From Purshia tridentata (taxonomy: Eukaryota > Streptophyta > Magnoliopsida > Rosales > Rosaceae): DNA of 64,000 nt. The notes beneath the pieces were generated by a model. The model was not told the DNA's origin, made no database searches, and was given only the letters and a program-made list of their open reading frames with translations. Made by a program: the position numbers and the translations under genes. Below are positions 12,876-26,545 of the stretch, piece by piece. The stretch lies in NCBI GenBank assembly GCA_003254885.1, contig QANT01003046.1, positions 1 to 64,000 of the forward strand, read 5' to 3'. Numbering within the stretch: the stretch's first letter is position 1; every line of letters starts with the position of its first letter.

Positions 12876-15317
12876 CTATGAGAAAGCATGTTTGATGTCG
12901 AGTTCACCACTTGATGGATCAAACGATGCTTGAATTGCTGCAGAACAACTTTCGCCCTTACTTCTTGATCCTCCGTTAATTCTGACTGCCACAGGCTCCG
13001 CCAAAAGCTTAACTCCTTGCTTCCAATATCTCTTATCTGAATACACATTTAATAACACAAAATGTGAGCAAGAGCTTATCAAGTTCACAATCAAATTTGT
13101 TCAAATTCAACAATGTGCAAAAAACCAATTTTAAGTAAGAAATTTATATTGAACTGCTTCGACAAGGAACCTCAGCATACCTGGCCCTGTAGACAAAACA
13201 ATGGAGTTCTCTGAATCCATCACCCAATCAATCCATAGAGCAAACCCATGGCATGTCCCAGGCTCAGTAAATTCAACCTGCCAGGAATGCATTACAACCA
13301 CCAATTAAGCAAAGACCATAGTGATGCTTTATATGTATGATAAACTTCTGACCCAATGTGTTGTTACGATAAATCAAGAATTTACCTTAAAAGTTTTTCA
13401 TAAAATTGTTTTTGTGGGTGTTATAAGATAAATGTGATGTCTTATCTTTACCTATTAGATGGCATACTGAGACCATTAACTAAGTAGATTACAAGACAAT
13501 TAAACCTTAACTCCTAACTACCAAGGTTTTAGAATCAACTTTTAGTGAGCACAATAATTTGTACCGTGGTTAGTGCTAAATAAAAGAGACCAAATGCTTC
13601 ATTAAGTCTGCTTAGAAATATACCAGCACTACCGCACTTTGTAATAAGTACCAACTGTGACCAAATGTCAACAAGGATTACCACGAATATTACCATCTAG
13701 ATTGCAAGGTGCGACTGTAGTACCTGGGTTTTTCCAGAAGATGGCATTATAGGTTTTGAGCAATCAAACTCCATGACCGTAAATGCTTCACTGAGTTTCT
13801 GAAATATTTTTGAACAGTTGCCTGAACATTAGTGACATATTTATTATTCCAAAAATGGAATTTAAATTTTGTACTTCTCCAAAATAAAACTCCTCTTTAA
13901 AAAACATAAATTCTACTTTGATTGATTACCTTAACATTTCCACACTGCCAAATAAAATATGGCAGACAAGGACACTCTTGCTCTGCAGGTAAGTCACCAC
14001 ATGCCCCCAAGGTGGAATTTACAACTGAATGGTCAAAACCTTCAATCTTACTTAAGCAGCAACGACTATTCCAAATATCCTGTTCAAAAGGTCAGATGCC
14101 ATGACTTATAATCCATAGAGAACAATCATGTACATAGTTCAAAAAATAAGATATAGACCTTTTTTTATTGAGGGGAAGGAGGGAGGGGGGGAGGGGTAAG
14201 AACAAAACTTACTGGGATAGACAAGGCACAAGCCTTCAATATTGCCTTACAAGGCATTATCACGGCATCTTTGGATAGGACAGAGTCGAGCTTTGACCGC
14301 TCATACCTTCACCCAATCCAGAACAAGAAAAAGACATTATTTACCAACTTTTCTGAAGCACAATGTAACAACTACTAAAATAATAACTGTAAAATCAATT
14401 AACATCTAACATATTGCATAGTCAATGGTCACTAACATGTTAAACAATGATATAAAGGACAATGGTTCTGTGGACAATTATGCGGAGAAAAATATACACA
14501 TAAATTTATATGTTATCTAGCAAATGATAAATATTGGTACTCAAGTCTACATATTGTACACATCAACCATGAAAATCTCATAAAGCAATTCATTTGAATT
14601 ACTGCAAGAACAAATAACAATAATATACCAGAACCGTAGGTTCTGCCATGGAAGCATGCCATCTGTTCCATAATAGAAAGGTTCTCCAATCAATAGGTCA
14701 ACCTACAAACAGGATAAAAGGAAAAAAGTCATAATTTCACCCAATGGGCAACCTCTATTTCTGAAGTATCAAAAACAAGGTTTGGGTACAAATTCAGTTT
14801 TAAAAGATTTGACCACCTATTTCCCTCCCACCACAAGAAAGAGGAAAACTTATGAATCAAGATATCATTGTTTGGTTTTGAATCAATCAACATATCATAT
14901 TGCAACCTTTCTCATATGAAGCTTAAAGAACCCCTACACATACAGAAATTTAATTTTTGACACCCTTTCATACCAGTATACAAATTAAATTGGAAAGAAA
15001 ATACCTTTTTCTGATGAGTGTCATGCATGGTTAACTTAGTTTTCCTCTTCTTAAGAAATTCTACACGATCCATTGAGAAACCATTTGCATCGGCAACAGC
15101 TTGCAAATATTGGACACCCTTGTCTTGCAACCCCGGAAAAAATGACATCACATGTGATGTTTTAGAAAGATGTGCAACAAGTAGTGTTAAGAAGATGCTG
15201 TCATCTGCAACAATGCATAATGGATCAACTCTTCCCTGTAACTGTGAAGAATACCATTCATGTCAAGAAAGTGAAGTTTTTTTTCCCTCTTTTTTTTTCT
15301 ATTGGGGAGGGGGGGTT

Positions 15318-15368
<51 letters not shown>

Positions 15369-17513
15369 TAATTCTTACAGCTTTACTTATGGCACTAAAC
15401 ATGGCTCGCCTCCATTCACTGTCTCCGTAAATTGCAATTCTTTCTGGTGGTAGCATGAGCTTGAAATCACCACCTTTGAAGCCATACTGCATAATCTCAT
15501 TTCTTGACACTTGATTCTTGAGATTATATGAGATGCTAGTCTCTGTATGAGCAGCCTGTAAACAAACCTCTTCATCCTTTTTTATGGACATACCTTCACC
15601 AGGAACAAACCAAACACACTGTTTCCAATGGTCACACCAATCCCCATGACCTGAAAAAAAAAAACAAAACCACTATCTTTATTGCATGAACATGAAAGAA
15701 AACTCAAGCACTGGAAAACCCTTGTCAATTAACTTGCACAGCACAATTCTGAATATAATTTAAGTAACAAGGTGTAGTAAAAAAAAGTCTGACATAATTT
15801 CTGGAAGACCCAAATGCAACCATGGTTGGTTGAGAATTCATCAATGTGAATAAAGACTTTCATACTGTGCTACCACAGTTTCACATGACAAGACTTATCT
15901 GGTAAGCATATAAAAGCGACTACATCAATAATTTATTGAATTCTCCATCGAGCTGCTTACTTTGAAGAATGCAAAAAGCACTAGTTGTGCCCAAAGTAGA
16001 ATGAAATTGGTGATTACTCACAAAGGAATTTTTCTACAACTTACTCGTGTGGATTGGCAAATTTATCCACCTAGGGGCAGTGGAATAAAAGATTGTCCCT
16101 TTGCGATCAAGCTGAAGTATCCACCTGAAACATCACCACACACACACACACACATATAAACATTCCCCTAAGTTGTTATAACCATCTCTTGAAACAAGTA
16201 TTTGGAAACAAATGTATGAACTCGACCATGAAATTACAGCATGAACTCGACCATCATTAGTTGCCTTCACAGATAGCTCAGTCTCCCCATGACTTTCTGG
16301 CCGTTTCCAAAAATCAAATTCAAAAATTTTGAAGGGTTCTGACAGCTGGAAGAATCCAAAACTGAGCAGAAATTAAAACCACTAATAGCTTCCAAGCAAT
16401 TTGTTGAACAGCAATATAATGTCATTACCAGTTTCACTTCTTTTGCTATCGAATCGCAATGAAAGGCATATTGTTGCGGCTTAACACATAGAATATCATC
16501 AAACCCAGTTGGAACAAGACGAATCCCATCACATGTTTTTGCCTCATTACCATGTAAATCATGAAGCTTCCACAAAAATGTGCTTTCAACCAGCTGATCA
16601 GGGAGGTTAGAAACAAAATGGGTTAACACAAAATTTTTGACATATGGGAAACACATAACATCCACATTGTGAAAAACTCTGTATCTTCACATACCTGGCC
16701 ATAAGTGGTTGCTCTGTACGGCACCGTTTCAGGATTTTCCACCAACAACATGTCATGGGCATGTTGTAGACTCGGAATGAGCCCTTCACCCAATAACTCC
16801 GAATCCAGTATCTCACTAACCTACCCATCAAAACACACACAGACAGTCACAGTGGTACATGCTTGAAATCAAAATGATAACGTTAGACAAAAATTGCAAC
16901 TTTTTCGCTTACAAGAACATGAGCTCGTGAAACGATGTCGTCTCCGAGTTTGAGCTCATCAGAACGTTTGTTGAAGAGCTTTATCTGCTTTTCCATGTCG
17001 TTCAGGCGCAGCACTTTCTTCATTAGCTTCACCATTGGAAGGTAAGACTCGCAAGCTGTCACCGTACGACATGTCGTCGGGCCCATTGCCCGCGCAGCCA
17101 TCATCGATAGCAAGCCAGTTCCAGCACTTCATAAAAATTTTAAATTTAATAAATTAAGTAGAATTAAAAAAAATAGAAACTGGATTAAATTAATATGAGT
17201 GATAATTGTGTACGAACCCGATATCGAGAACATGACAAGGTCCTGTTATGGTATTGTCTATGGCTTCACGGAAAGCTCTGTTCCTGCGGGAGTCATTGAG
17301 CATGTCGAGATACGACGTCGTGGCCAGAAGGGATTTTTGGGAGTCGTTGGAAGCTTCTCGTTCTGGTTCTTCTTCTTCAATGACGAGCCACTCGGAGTTA
17401 CCAGTGAGCGGGTTGACTCGGAGCTGGAACTGGGAGCTCATGGGTCGGGTGGAAAGGAGTCTAAGGTGGAAGGGTAGTTTGGGAAATAAGGTTTTGGAGA
17501 TTAGAGAGAGCAT
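12876..17513 (-). CDS. PRMT7: Protein arginine N-methyltransferase 7
   Basis: Fourteen exons on the minus strand: 17513-17218, 17126-16913, 16820-16695, 16593-16429, 16345-16227, 16124-16045, 15650-15379, 15235-15005, 14702-14629, 14306-14213, 14079-13930, 13798-13724, 13277-13181 and 13036-12876. All introns are GT-AG, giving 717 residues against about 724 in Arabidopsis PRMT7 (At4g16570). PRMT7 monomethylates arginine using S-adenosylmethionine and carries two tandem methyltransferase modules. SAM motif I is VLDIGAGTGLLS near residue 95. The double-E loop is SEILDSELLGEG (E173, E182). The second, degenerate module covers the C-terminal half (exons 7-14). The family's usual start corresponds to Met25 (MSSQFQLRVNPLTGNSEW). 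The first 24 residues are an Arg/Leu/Ser-rich extension resembling a mitochondrial presequence. It is divergent from HINT4. Confidence 0.94.
15318..15365. repeat. (GA)n microsatellite in PRMT7 intron 7
   Basis: A nearly perfect GA dinucleotide run lies just inside the intron between exons 7 and 8, about 14 bases from the exon 7 donor (15378). On the transcript strand it is (CT)n, so it lengthens the intron 5' end rather than the polypyrimidine tract. Confidence 0.9.
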
Positions 17514-18230
17514 GTAGTTACAATTGTAGAACTAGGAGGGAGGCTTGTAGTCCTACTAGCTTCAAAACTCAAAAGCATGGTCACTGACAACGAAAGTGAA
17601 ACTTTGTTTGTTTGCTCACCCAAAAAGATTAAAAGAAAAAAAACAGAAAGTGAAAATATGAAAGCCACGATAACTCTTCATCAATCCGACCACCGGGTTG
17701 ATTATTTCTTAACGAAAGCACATATAACACAATAAGCTAACACAGGTCAATTTAATGTCAAACATATGTAATATAATTGTGTGTGCATATAAACACAATT
17801 AATTAGTATTATAAAAAAAAAATTTCTCATCTTTTAATATGTAATGTATGAGTGATTGTATAATTATACAAATTTTTATAACTTTTTTACTATCACGATG
17901 ACATAAATTTTGTATTAAAGTCTCTGAATCTCTCACAAATTGGTTTGGTAAAGGAGATTAATTAAAAATTGACATTTGGAATAAAGGAAAAAAAGAATGA
18001 AGGAGAGAGAATGAAAGGGCAAATATCAAGTTTTAATCGATTTTTCCTGCTGACATGGAATTTCCGCGCGAGTTTTTGTCCTGGAGTTAGCGTCATCCAA
18101 AACCAAATCCCAAAATGATGCCAGAAAAAGACACCAAACTCTCCTCGAAGCATAGACTCAGCTTCCAGGAACACGTCCCGCTCCCGTCAATCCAATTTGC
18201 ATCAACTCTCCTCGAAGCATAGGGTCGCCA
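17514..18230. promoter_or_regulatory. Divergent PRMT7/HINT4 promoter region
   Basis: About 720 bases separate the two opposed start codons. A perfect 19-base direct repeat (18137-18155 and 18204-18222, 67 bases apart) lies in the HINT4 leader just before its ATG. No clear TATA box was found for either gene. Confidence 0.5.
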
Positions 18231-18312
18231 ATGGCGGGAACAGCAGCAGCAGCTTCACACTGCTTCTTCTGCCAGATCGCCACCAAATCCACCTCTACCA
18301 CTCTCCTCCACA

Positions 18313-18372
<60 letters not shown>

Positions 18373-19959
18373 NTTGGTTTGGCTGCTGAGAAAGTTAAAC
18401 TGCCAAATGGGTTTGACCCAATTTCCATTTCCCCAGTAACCAAACGCAGCGTTTCGTACTTTCCCTTGATGTTGAGGCAGTAATTGGTCTTTGGGTTGTC
18501 TTGCAGGATGACAAGGTCGTTGCTTTTCAAGACATCAGACCTGCTGCTGCAAGGTATTGAATGACTTCCCTAATTCCATTCATCAATGTCACCATTTTCA
18601 ATTTTATATTAACAATCTTGATTCTTGTAGGCATTACTTGGTTATTCCTGTGGATCACATTCCAACTGTGAACGATCTTCAAAGAGGACCTCAAGACCAC
18701 TCTTTGGGTAATCTAAAAGTTGCTTAAGATTAAATAATTACAACGAGATTTATTTATTTGGTTTTTCATCAGTTTATTTCTTAATCTCATACTTCAATGT
18801 TTCATTGTTATTCAGTAAGTCACATGTTAGAAGTGGGGAAAACTCTATTACATCGAGATGCACCACAATGCCATCAGTACAGGTATTGCCTTGTTCTTGA
18901 AAGTTCTTTTCTTTGTATTATTTTCTGGTCTGCAATTGTGGCCAATTAGATTGGTTGGAAATTATGTAAATTTGTATAAAAATTTGTTTCAGTTATTATG
19001 ATTCCCATATTAGTTATACACCTTTGACCAAACTGTATATTCATTCTATCATGGTATGGGGGTGGTATATACTGTAAATTTTTCAAGGCATGTCTGCTTG
19101 TTGTGCTGATTGTACCAACTTTTGCTGCATCATCCATCCCTTGTTCTTATTTAAGCCTTTTGAATGTGTATTAATGTACTGAGGTAACAATTGGTGGATG
19201 TGAAATGGTTATGAAGATTAACAGTTGGCGCCTTGGTGGAACACTGGATTTTTGCCTGTCAAGAAAAATGACACTAGATGAGTCTCAATATTCATGATCA
19301 TTTAAATGAATATGTTACCCTTGCCTCCTTTGTCCTACTAATGTGTCACACAAATTTCTCAATGCAGAAATGGGCTGGTGAAGAATGTGAATGTTCATGA
19401 GTTCTGTAATTTGGGCTACAATTAACCAATTCATCCTTTGAATCTTCTTTGGAAGAGCTCTTTCTGTAAATGATTTGAAGAATTCTTGTGAACCTAAAAT
19501 GATTATACACAAAAATTGAATAAATGAACTTGAATTAGAGTAGGCATGCATGTGTCATTGACCTGAAAAAAAATTAGGCCAAGGAATCATTACTTGGTTT
19601 AACTTACTTTGAGCTAAGGTTCTGCAGACGAATTTAGTTATGAACATGTTTTGAGTGTGATGTTTATTCTGTCCCTTTGACAGATTTGGTTTTCATCAGC
19701 CTCCATTTAATTCTGTTAACCATTTGCACCTTCATTGTTTCGCACTACCCTACATACCCAGGTAAGCTATTTGGGGTTTACCATACATGCCTGAGGTTTC
19801 TCTTGCCTATTACTTGTTCACTGAAGTGACATACATAATTACACTTGGAACAGATGGAAATTTATAAAATATACTTCTGTGGGATCATTTGGATTTCTTG
19901 AAGCTGAAAAGTTGTTGGAGAAGATAAAGCCTCTCCCTCCAGTTACTTCAAAAGTGTGA
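18231..19959 (+). CDS. HINT4: HIT-domain adenylylsulfatase/phosphorylase HINT4
   Basis: Six exons: 18231-18314, 18507-18553, 18631-18707, 18816-18882, 19684-19761 and 19854-19959. All are GT-AG, giving 152 residues (Arabidopsis HINT4, At4g16566, is about 146). HINT4-type proteins of the histidine-triad superfamily cleave adenosine 5'-phosphosulfate and related nucleotides. The N-terminal CFFCQI is the zinc-type Cys pair typical of this clade. The catalytic triad is the HLHLH motif at residues 105-109, preceded by RFGFHQPPFNSVN. The C-terminal FLEAEKLLEKIKPL is family-typical. The exon 1 donor is the first GT of a (CT)n microsatellite with an unresolved N. The neighbour pair with PRMT7 is conserved in Arabidopsis. 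Confidence 0.92.
18315..18372. repeat. (CT)n microsatellite at the HINT4 exon 1 donor
   Basis: After the GT of the splice donor, CT repeats run without interruption to an N at 18373, so the true length is not resolved in this sequence. Confidence 0.9.
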
Positions 19960-20302
19960 TTGCGTTATAATTGGTAGTGAAACATGATACATTGGCTTTC
20001 CCTAATAAGTGGGTAAACAATGTAAAACAGAAAAAAGCATATTCCATGTTTAAGCATTCTGGTGAATCATGAATCTTAGTTATGCTTACCTTTGGAATCT
20101 ATATTGCTTCAGATTATAATGCCAGTATAATTATATGTATCCCATTGAAGCTTTTGTTTCAGTTATGTGGTTCTTTATATTAATTACTGTACGTGATGCA
20201 CATGAGAAATTCTCAGATTCTTAGAAAGGCCAAGTGGTGGCTGAAGTATAAGCCTAGTTGGTAGTCTCTCTTCTCTAAAGAAGTGTCCAAGAATTTTCTC
20301 CT

Positions 20303-20452
20303 TGCCAACATGGGTTTCTTCCCGAAAGAGTTATTCAAGACAATTTTATCATGGTCCATGAAATCTTGCATTCATATAGAACAATAGAGGAGAGATTGAT
20401 TACATATGTATAGATTTTCAAAAAGCATATCATAATTGAATGGTCTTTCTTA
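20303..20452 (+). mobile_element. LINE reverse-transcriptase fragment (relic)
   Basis: The conceptual translation reads GFLPERVIQDNFIMVHEIL followed by a degraded IFKKHIIIEWSFL. This matches the plant LINE (non-LTR) reverse-transcriptase signature GFxPGRxIxDNxxxxxExxH...KAYDxVEWxFL. One in-frame stop lies between the two blocks, and there is no other LINE domain around, so this is a short decayed piece. Identification rests on the spacing of conserved residues. Confidence 0.55.
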
Positions 20453-21564
20453 AAACCCGACTTTTTAATTATAGGTTTTTCCTAATTAGTGGGTAATAAG
20501 TTTGTGCAGTGCATTGCCACTCCATTTCAAATCATAGTAAATAGCAGAGCACCAGCAAATTTAAACTTGAGCTTGCAGAATGAGGCAAAGTGATCTTTTC
20601 GTATCTTCTTATTCTTTGTATGGATCTATAAATAATCTTTGGGCCAGAAGCATGGATCAAGCCCATATTTGGAATGCTCCTCTCTTTCAAAATAGGTCAA
20701 ACAGGTCCAAGAGGTCCATATATTCTAATTTTATGTTTAGATGATGAGTGTTTCACTTTTATTACAGCTCAAAAGAATACAGGAACAACTTACAGATATA
20801 TTCTGCATTGCTTTTGTTTTATGTACAGAGGGTTTTTAATTATATCTGTGTATTGTGCAATATTTTTCCATGGCATTGAAAAGATTGAAGGACCTAGCAA
20901 AAGAATTTTTGTCTTCATGATATCTAATATAGAGCTCTAAACAATTCAGTGATCCCTAGCAACTTTATAACTATATATTGGATGGTGATTGTACAGTAGT
21001 TTACCCCCAAAACCCAAATTTTTTGTTGGATGGAGCATGAGCTATCAACTATTCGGATTCATGGCCCAAAAGAGAAGAGTGGGAAACCATGTAATTTGAA
21101 TATGTCTGGCCAGGCTCATCTCATGACAATCACAAGGGGCAATTACCACCTTTGAAGGCAAGTGCAAAACATGGACACTTTAATCTTCTATTATGGACAA
21201 TTACTCACAGGATTCATAGGGTGGCCAGAGTGACCTAACTGTTTTTTATAGATTGTGTTGTTGGGATTTGACATTTCTGAGCTCAGTTGAGGATGTGATG
21301 CAATCATGCAACAGATCGAGAAAGTCCGAGACTATATACAGGCTATACAGCTCAGGGTGGCATGCATTTTGGCTTTTGCATCATCAATCATGCATTTATG
21401 TGATGTAGTTGTAGCCTATCCCCTCCTATGCGGATAGAGCCTTCAGACCCATGACCTCAATCTGTCTCACATGCATCTTGCGTAATTACAGTCCCATCTG
21501 AAATTAAAAGGATAATGATCTTCTTTCTTGCGTTTTTGTGTTGTGTTCAAATTGAATGAGACGT

Positions 21565-21604
21565 ACTGTATTTCACTCCTTTTTATCATTGAAAAAAACA
21601 AAAG
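21565..21604 (+). mobile_element. Short A-tailed insertion with target duplication
   Basis: Forty bases ending in GAAAAAAACAAAAG lie between two copies of a 16-base direct repeat (21549-21564 and 21605-21620, one mismatch). The layout of body, A-rich tail and target duplication fits a heavily 5'-truncated retroposon. Confidence 0.5.
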
Positions 21605-21616
21605 AAATTGAGTGAG

Positions 21617-21703
21617 ACGTCATATCACGTCATTATACTAAAAGTGATAGTGCTAAAAGTTTTTCATTTCCCAAATTAGTATAATAGCGTGATATCACGG
21701 TCT
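21617..21703. repeat. Short inverted repeat, possible foldback
   Basis: About 25 bases around 21617-21641, including TATCACGTCATTATACTA, are matched in reverse complement by 21678-21703 with a few mismatches, around a spacer of about 36 bases. It could be a degenerate small MITE or a hairpin-forming site. Confidence 0.45.
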
Positions 21704-24700
21704 TATCTAAATTTTTTTCTCCTTGCCCATTCTATAATTATACCATATAAACTCTGGAGGCATGCCCTACCAAATTTCCAACTCTATATATTTTAGGATT
21801 TGAGATGGGATAGTAATGTTGTTGTGCCCAACTGGATTTTGGTCCACAAATTAATGTAACCATGACTTCTGAACTGCTGCATAATTATATAATAAGCTAG
21901 ACTTAATAATCAAATCTGGTCCCCAATGGAGCTTTGAAGTGACAATGATTTGTCATATCCCACCTACACTGACCATCCCAATCATTTATCTCTAAATAAT
22001 TATTAATGGTCGTCAAAGTATGCCACTGCTTCTGCCTACTATAAAATAGTTAGTTTGTAACCCAAGTTTGCTCCCATACCGCTAGACACAGAAAGAATTG
22101 AGACTTACTGAGGATTTAAATATACCATACCTTCCATGCTAACTAATCATAAACACTCATTGTGCAGATTCTGCAGATAAGTATAACAAATTAGACCTCT
22201 AATATGCTTTTGTTAAAGGTGTGAGTTTGTTGACTAGGAAAAGGTTCTTTGCACAAATTTGTATAACAAATCAGAAAGCATACGCTTTATTAGCATAAAC
22301 ATTATTGCTGGAAGCATGGTTGTTTGTTTTAAAAGCCAACAATAATTTGCTTTCTGTATAAATATATAGAGAAGATCTCTTATTATCAAAATAACAATAA
22401 ATTCTGAATTTGGACCACACATTTAATTAAGAGTTAACTTATTTAAATATCAAATTGTTGTGTCAAATGGTCATCATATCAAGTTTTGTTAATTGAAAAA
22501 TTATGTTTGTTTGATCAAAATTAGATACCACAATAATTTTTTATTTATCTAATTTTGCTAAAATATGTTTAAATAGAGAAGGCCTACCTCCCCTGTTCCA
22601 TTGTTTGGTGACCATTAATTAGCTGGCGTGTACTGCTTATAATAAGGGTGAAAATGAGTGGAGAAGGACAATGATACCATGGACAAGGATTTTTCTTTGT
22701 TTAGGTATGCATGTATGCATGGTTGCCATGATTTGAATTATATACTAGAATACAATTATGGGTCATGACATGACTGATGGTGATATAGAATAGAGAATAG
22801 GTCTCTTCCGAGCATATATGATAATGCTGTGTATATGATTGTATTTGTGAGTATACATATATCATATATATACAAATGAGTCTCCATCATGCATGCATGA
22901 ACAAATTTTATGTCACTTTCAAGTGGGGAGTGGGGAAGCAAAGAAAAAACCAACCAAATAAAGACTTAACTTATATAGTTGGATACAACTATTCAGTAAA
23001 TGTTATATTCTCACAGAGGCGAGTAGGGGTGAGTTGAGTGGGTCACGGGAATGTAGCTACAATCCAAAACTCAAGTACCAAACGCTGAGAAAGCAAACCA
23101 CGGGCCCACAAAGTACAACCCTGCAAGGCACCTACCTTTCATGCCACACGTCTTCATTTCATCCTACCTTCTTCTCTTGCAAAGTTGATTGTAATTTGTG
23201 TGGGCCAACTCATCCTCACAAAATGAGAAGAATTTATACCATACATTGCTCCATCACATATGAACAAATTAAATAGATATAAAAATAATATCATGATAAA
23301 CAAGTTTATCGAATTAAAATTAGCTTGTTGGTCGAATACAAAAATTTCACTCATACATATTCAGGTTCAAAGCCTTCATTTCCTTTTATAATAAAAAAAA
23401 AATTACACCAACGTTTACACCATACAAACATTTGTTTCCTATCACAATTCATATATGATTCTATAAGAACTTGACCCAATTGATAAGACATGCAAATAAA
23501 TTTTAATATTCAAATTTATGCAAAAAATATTAATATTTAATTGTAAAGAAAAAAAATCATAAATTAGCTTTCTCACTTTAAAAAGAAAAATCTCATGGAC
23601 TTGTCCATTTAAAGTATAGTACAAGTACGAATTAACAATAGACAATGTTGGATTTAAATCTAAACCATATAAATCAACATAAACACATTATGAAAATACG
23701 ATATACTCAATTTAAATAATCTAAACCGACCCGTTTGACACGTATATGAAAGAGTCATGAACAAAGCTCAAAAATCTTTGTACTTCATAACATCTCTTCC
23801 ACGCCTTATGAAAATGGGGAAACGAATGAAACAACCATTTGAAAGATAATAATGGCCAATCATTTTTAACATCTCTCTGATGCATGTTTTGGGACTTTAA
23901 AAAAAAATGAAATTCACGTGGCAATATCAAATTGTTCAGCATGCAATTGAATGCATGTGACAGCATTTAGTATAAGATATCATTGCCTACATAGATCCAA
24001 ATTAAATTACATGGAATAAGAAAGAAAAAGTTGCAATTAAAGTTTTTATTTATTAAATTTTATTCTAATAATTTATTTGTTAGAAATTAGAATTACGTGT
24101 GCTTTAATTAAGAGGAGAAAAAATGAAAAAAAACCAGCGGTAAATGTAGATGTAGATTTTTAGTTTAAACTGCAAATGCAATTGCCAAACACTTGGCAAA
24201 ACACTCAATGTTTAGTAGTATGTTTTAAGCTGACTGACACGTTTAATGCCCGCATTTTGTCATTTAGTTTAATTTTATTATTGATTGGCTTTATGATTAA
24301 TGCAAGGGATATTTTTGTTCCCACGAGTAATTAATTCTAGAACTGATGTCGTCTCTTTACATGTATACACAACTAGTTGAACTTGTACATGACTTGTTTG
24401 GTGATAAATTATTGAGGTTGACCATAAGGCCATGTGGCATGCTAACATGGTATTACCATTTTACTTAAATTATAACACGGACAAAATTATTAATTAATAC
24501 CTTACACGGTTAAATCTTAAACCACAAATAATATCTTAAAAAATTATACTATGTCCATGTTTTATGATTTTATGATCACAGATAATAATTGATTATGTTT
24601 GACACTCTTTCATGTTTGAATTCCCCCTTTTTCAAATTTTCTCAAAAAAAAACCTTGTTTTAAAATTCATTTTTACCTTTTTTATTAATTGAGTTTTATT

Positions 24701-25611
24701 TTTCTTTATTCTTGAACTTTTCTTCTCCCTTTTAAGACGACAACCAATAATGACTAGATTACTAGATTTCAGGCCAAGCCTCAACACTTTGTTGTGTATT
24801 ACTCCGGACTTGTGCGAAAATTAACCCATGAATGGAAGACGTAAAAGAAGAAACGCACCAATTAAAGAGCTCTTGCCCTCACCGTCAAAGATTTGTGATT
24901 TTTCATAATCTCTACTTTTAGCATAATGGTTGCTCTTCAACTCAATTAAGTATTTATGTAATTCCATTCACACTCAAAAAGTGTTACAAAGCTATTTTAT
25001 CTTTATTCTGTACTATTAAATAATTAATATATAACTAAAATCAAAAGTCAAGTAGCCAGAGACAAAAAAAAGTAAATGATCTACATTCCAAAATAAAATT
25101 GCCATATAGAGATCGAGACTGTGAAAGCATAAATAGTTGGGACGTCAAACCTTCCCACCAAGTTTAAATTTGTTCTTCCATATAATAGATGGCACATCAT
25201 AGTCCATTATCCATATATAGTCCATATCCAAAACCTCCACTCTACACTATCCCTCACTTGGGAAAATATGAGTGTCACGTACGTGGTGTTACTGATCTAC
25301 ATATTATAATATGGGTGAATAATGAGTTTATACCTTTAAGGTATAATATAAATAAATATATGTATTATAACATAAGTAGATAAATAACACCACATGATAG
25401 AGTTATAGTCACACTAAAATAATTTGGGGGTCGAGTTAAAATCTAGGTCTCTTGCGTTGTCGTATCGAAAGGGAGAAGAAATATATGTTCAAGAATAAGG
25501 GTAAACTAATTAACATAGAAATTCAATTGATAAAAACATAAGAAAATTATTACAAAAAAATAGGGATGAATGTAAAAGGATTGATTGTTATAAACGCCCC
25601 ACAAATAAGAA

Positions 25612-25932
25612 CTACGCCCAATGGCCATGCAATATACTTCGGGTTCGAACAGGCTTGGGGCTTACTGGGGTGGGTTCAGGTTGAGATCGCCATTTTTTCA
25701 GCATAATTAGTCTGGTTTTAAGCTTTCGAGCCATTTTGACAACCCTAGTAGGAGGTGAGGCGTCCAAGGCTATGGAAGTTTCAACTACAACTTTGGGATA
25801 AATAAATCTTGATTTTGGATCAAGTGGAGGATGAATACTACCAACTGGCTTGCAATACTGGCTGCCTGAGCCATCGTGATTTGCCGTCGTCACGTCCCAA
25901 GTTTGTGCTGCTTGCTGTAGAAAATCAACCAT
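25612..25932 (-). CDS. Unrecognised 106-residue protein
   Basis: An intronless frame starting at ATG (25932). I do not recognise a family. The composition looks protein-like: an N-terminal MVDFLQQAAQTWD, a central IHPPLDPKSRFIYPKVVVE, and a basic, proline-rich C-terminus (MARKLKTRLIMLKKW, then SPKPVRTRS). The basic tail could bind nucleic acid or act as a nuclear signal, which is speculation. A TATA-like TATATAG lies about 50 bases upstream on the minus strand (about 25978-25986). It stands between HINT4 and the aspartyl protease and is not part of the Arabidopsis block known to me. It may be a chance ORF. Confidence 0.4.
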   Translation of the reverse strand: MVDFLQQAAQTWDVTTANHDGSGSQYCKPVGSIHPPLDPKSRFIYPKVVVETSIALDASPPTRVVKMARKLKTRLIMLKKWRSQPEPTPVSPKPVRTRSILHGHWA

Positions 25933-26466
25933 AGCATGTGCTTGGATGGAGAGAAACTGAGATAGAAAATTTTAATTTCTATATATTTGGTTACTTACTT
26001 TACATGATGAAAAGCTGATTTCATTTCTCTCTCTCTCTCTGCTTAATTAATTAATGAACAATTGCACATCGCTACATCTATTTATGCATGCATATAACTG
26101 GGTAACAAACCTATATTAGAGTTGTTAAACTTAACTTAAGTAACCAAATATAGAAACTATAGGTCAATCGCCAATTGTTGTTAACAAACTAAAACTGAGT
26201 GTGAACTAATTCAGCTGCGGGAAGCTTTCATTCAGTTCAATTAGTTCTATTATATTGGGATTAGTTCTATTGGATTGGTCTACCCTCCTTAATTAATTAT
26301 TGCTCAATGTTGGTATATGTTACATGAATCACAACTTAGGTCGAAACCCAAAGCAAACCTTTTTTTTTTTAATTTTCGGACCCGTCAATTTAGTTACACT
26401 CAATATATTAAAGGTGACCCGAGTAAAAAATGCATGTGCATGAAAGATGAATGTACTTGTACATCT

Positions 26467-26481
26467 CTTGGCCAAAAAAAA
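26467..26481 (+). mobile_element. Ultra-short retroposon-like insertion (TTGGCC-An)
   Basis: CTTGGCC followed by an A tract, 15 bases in all, interrupts a perfect 16-base direct repeat, ATGTACTTGTACATCT, at 26451-26466 and 26482-26497. Because of the A run, the exact border is ambiguous by one base. Confidence 0.6.
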
Positions 26482-26545
26482 ATGTACTTGTACATCTAAA
26501 ATTTAGTCAAGAATTATACCCCTGAAGACAATTATAATAATGGTC

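Larger units (their letters stand above)
19960..25611. other. Intergenic, 5.6 kb
   Basis: AT-rich DNA with no supported gene. It contains a LINE reverse-transcriptase relic (20303-20452), a 40-base A-tailed insertion (21565-21604) and a short inverted repeat (21617-21703). All frames of 60-90 codons here lack any recognisable motif. Confidence 0.5.
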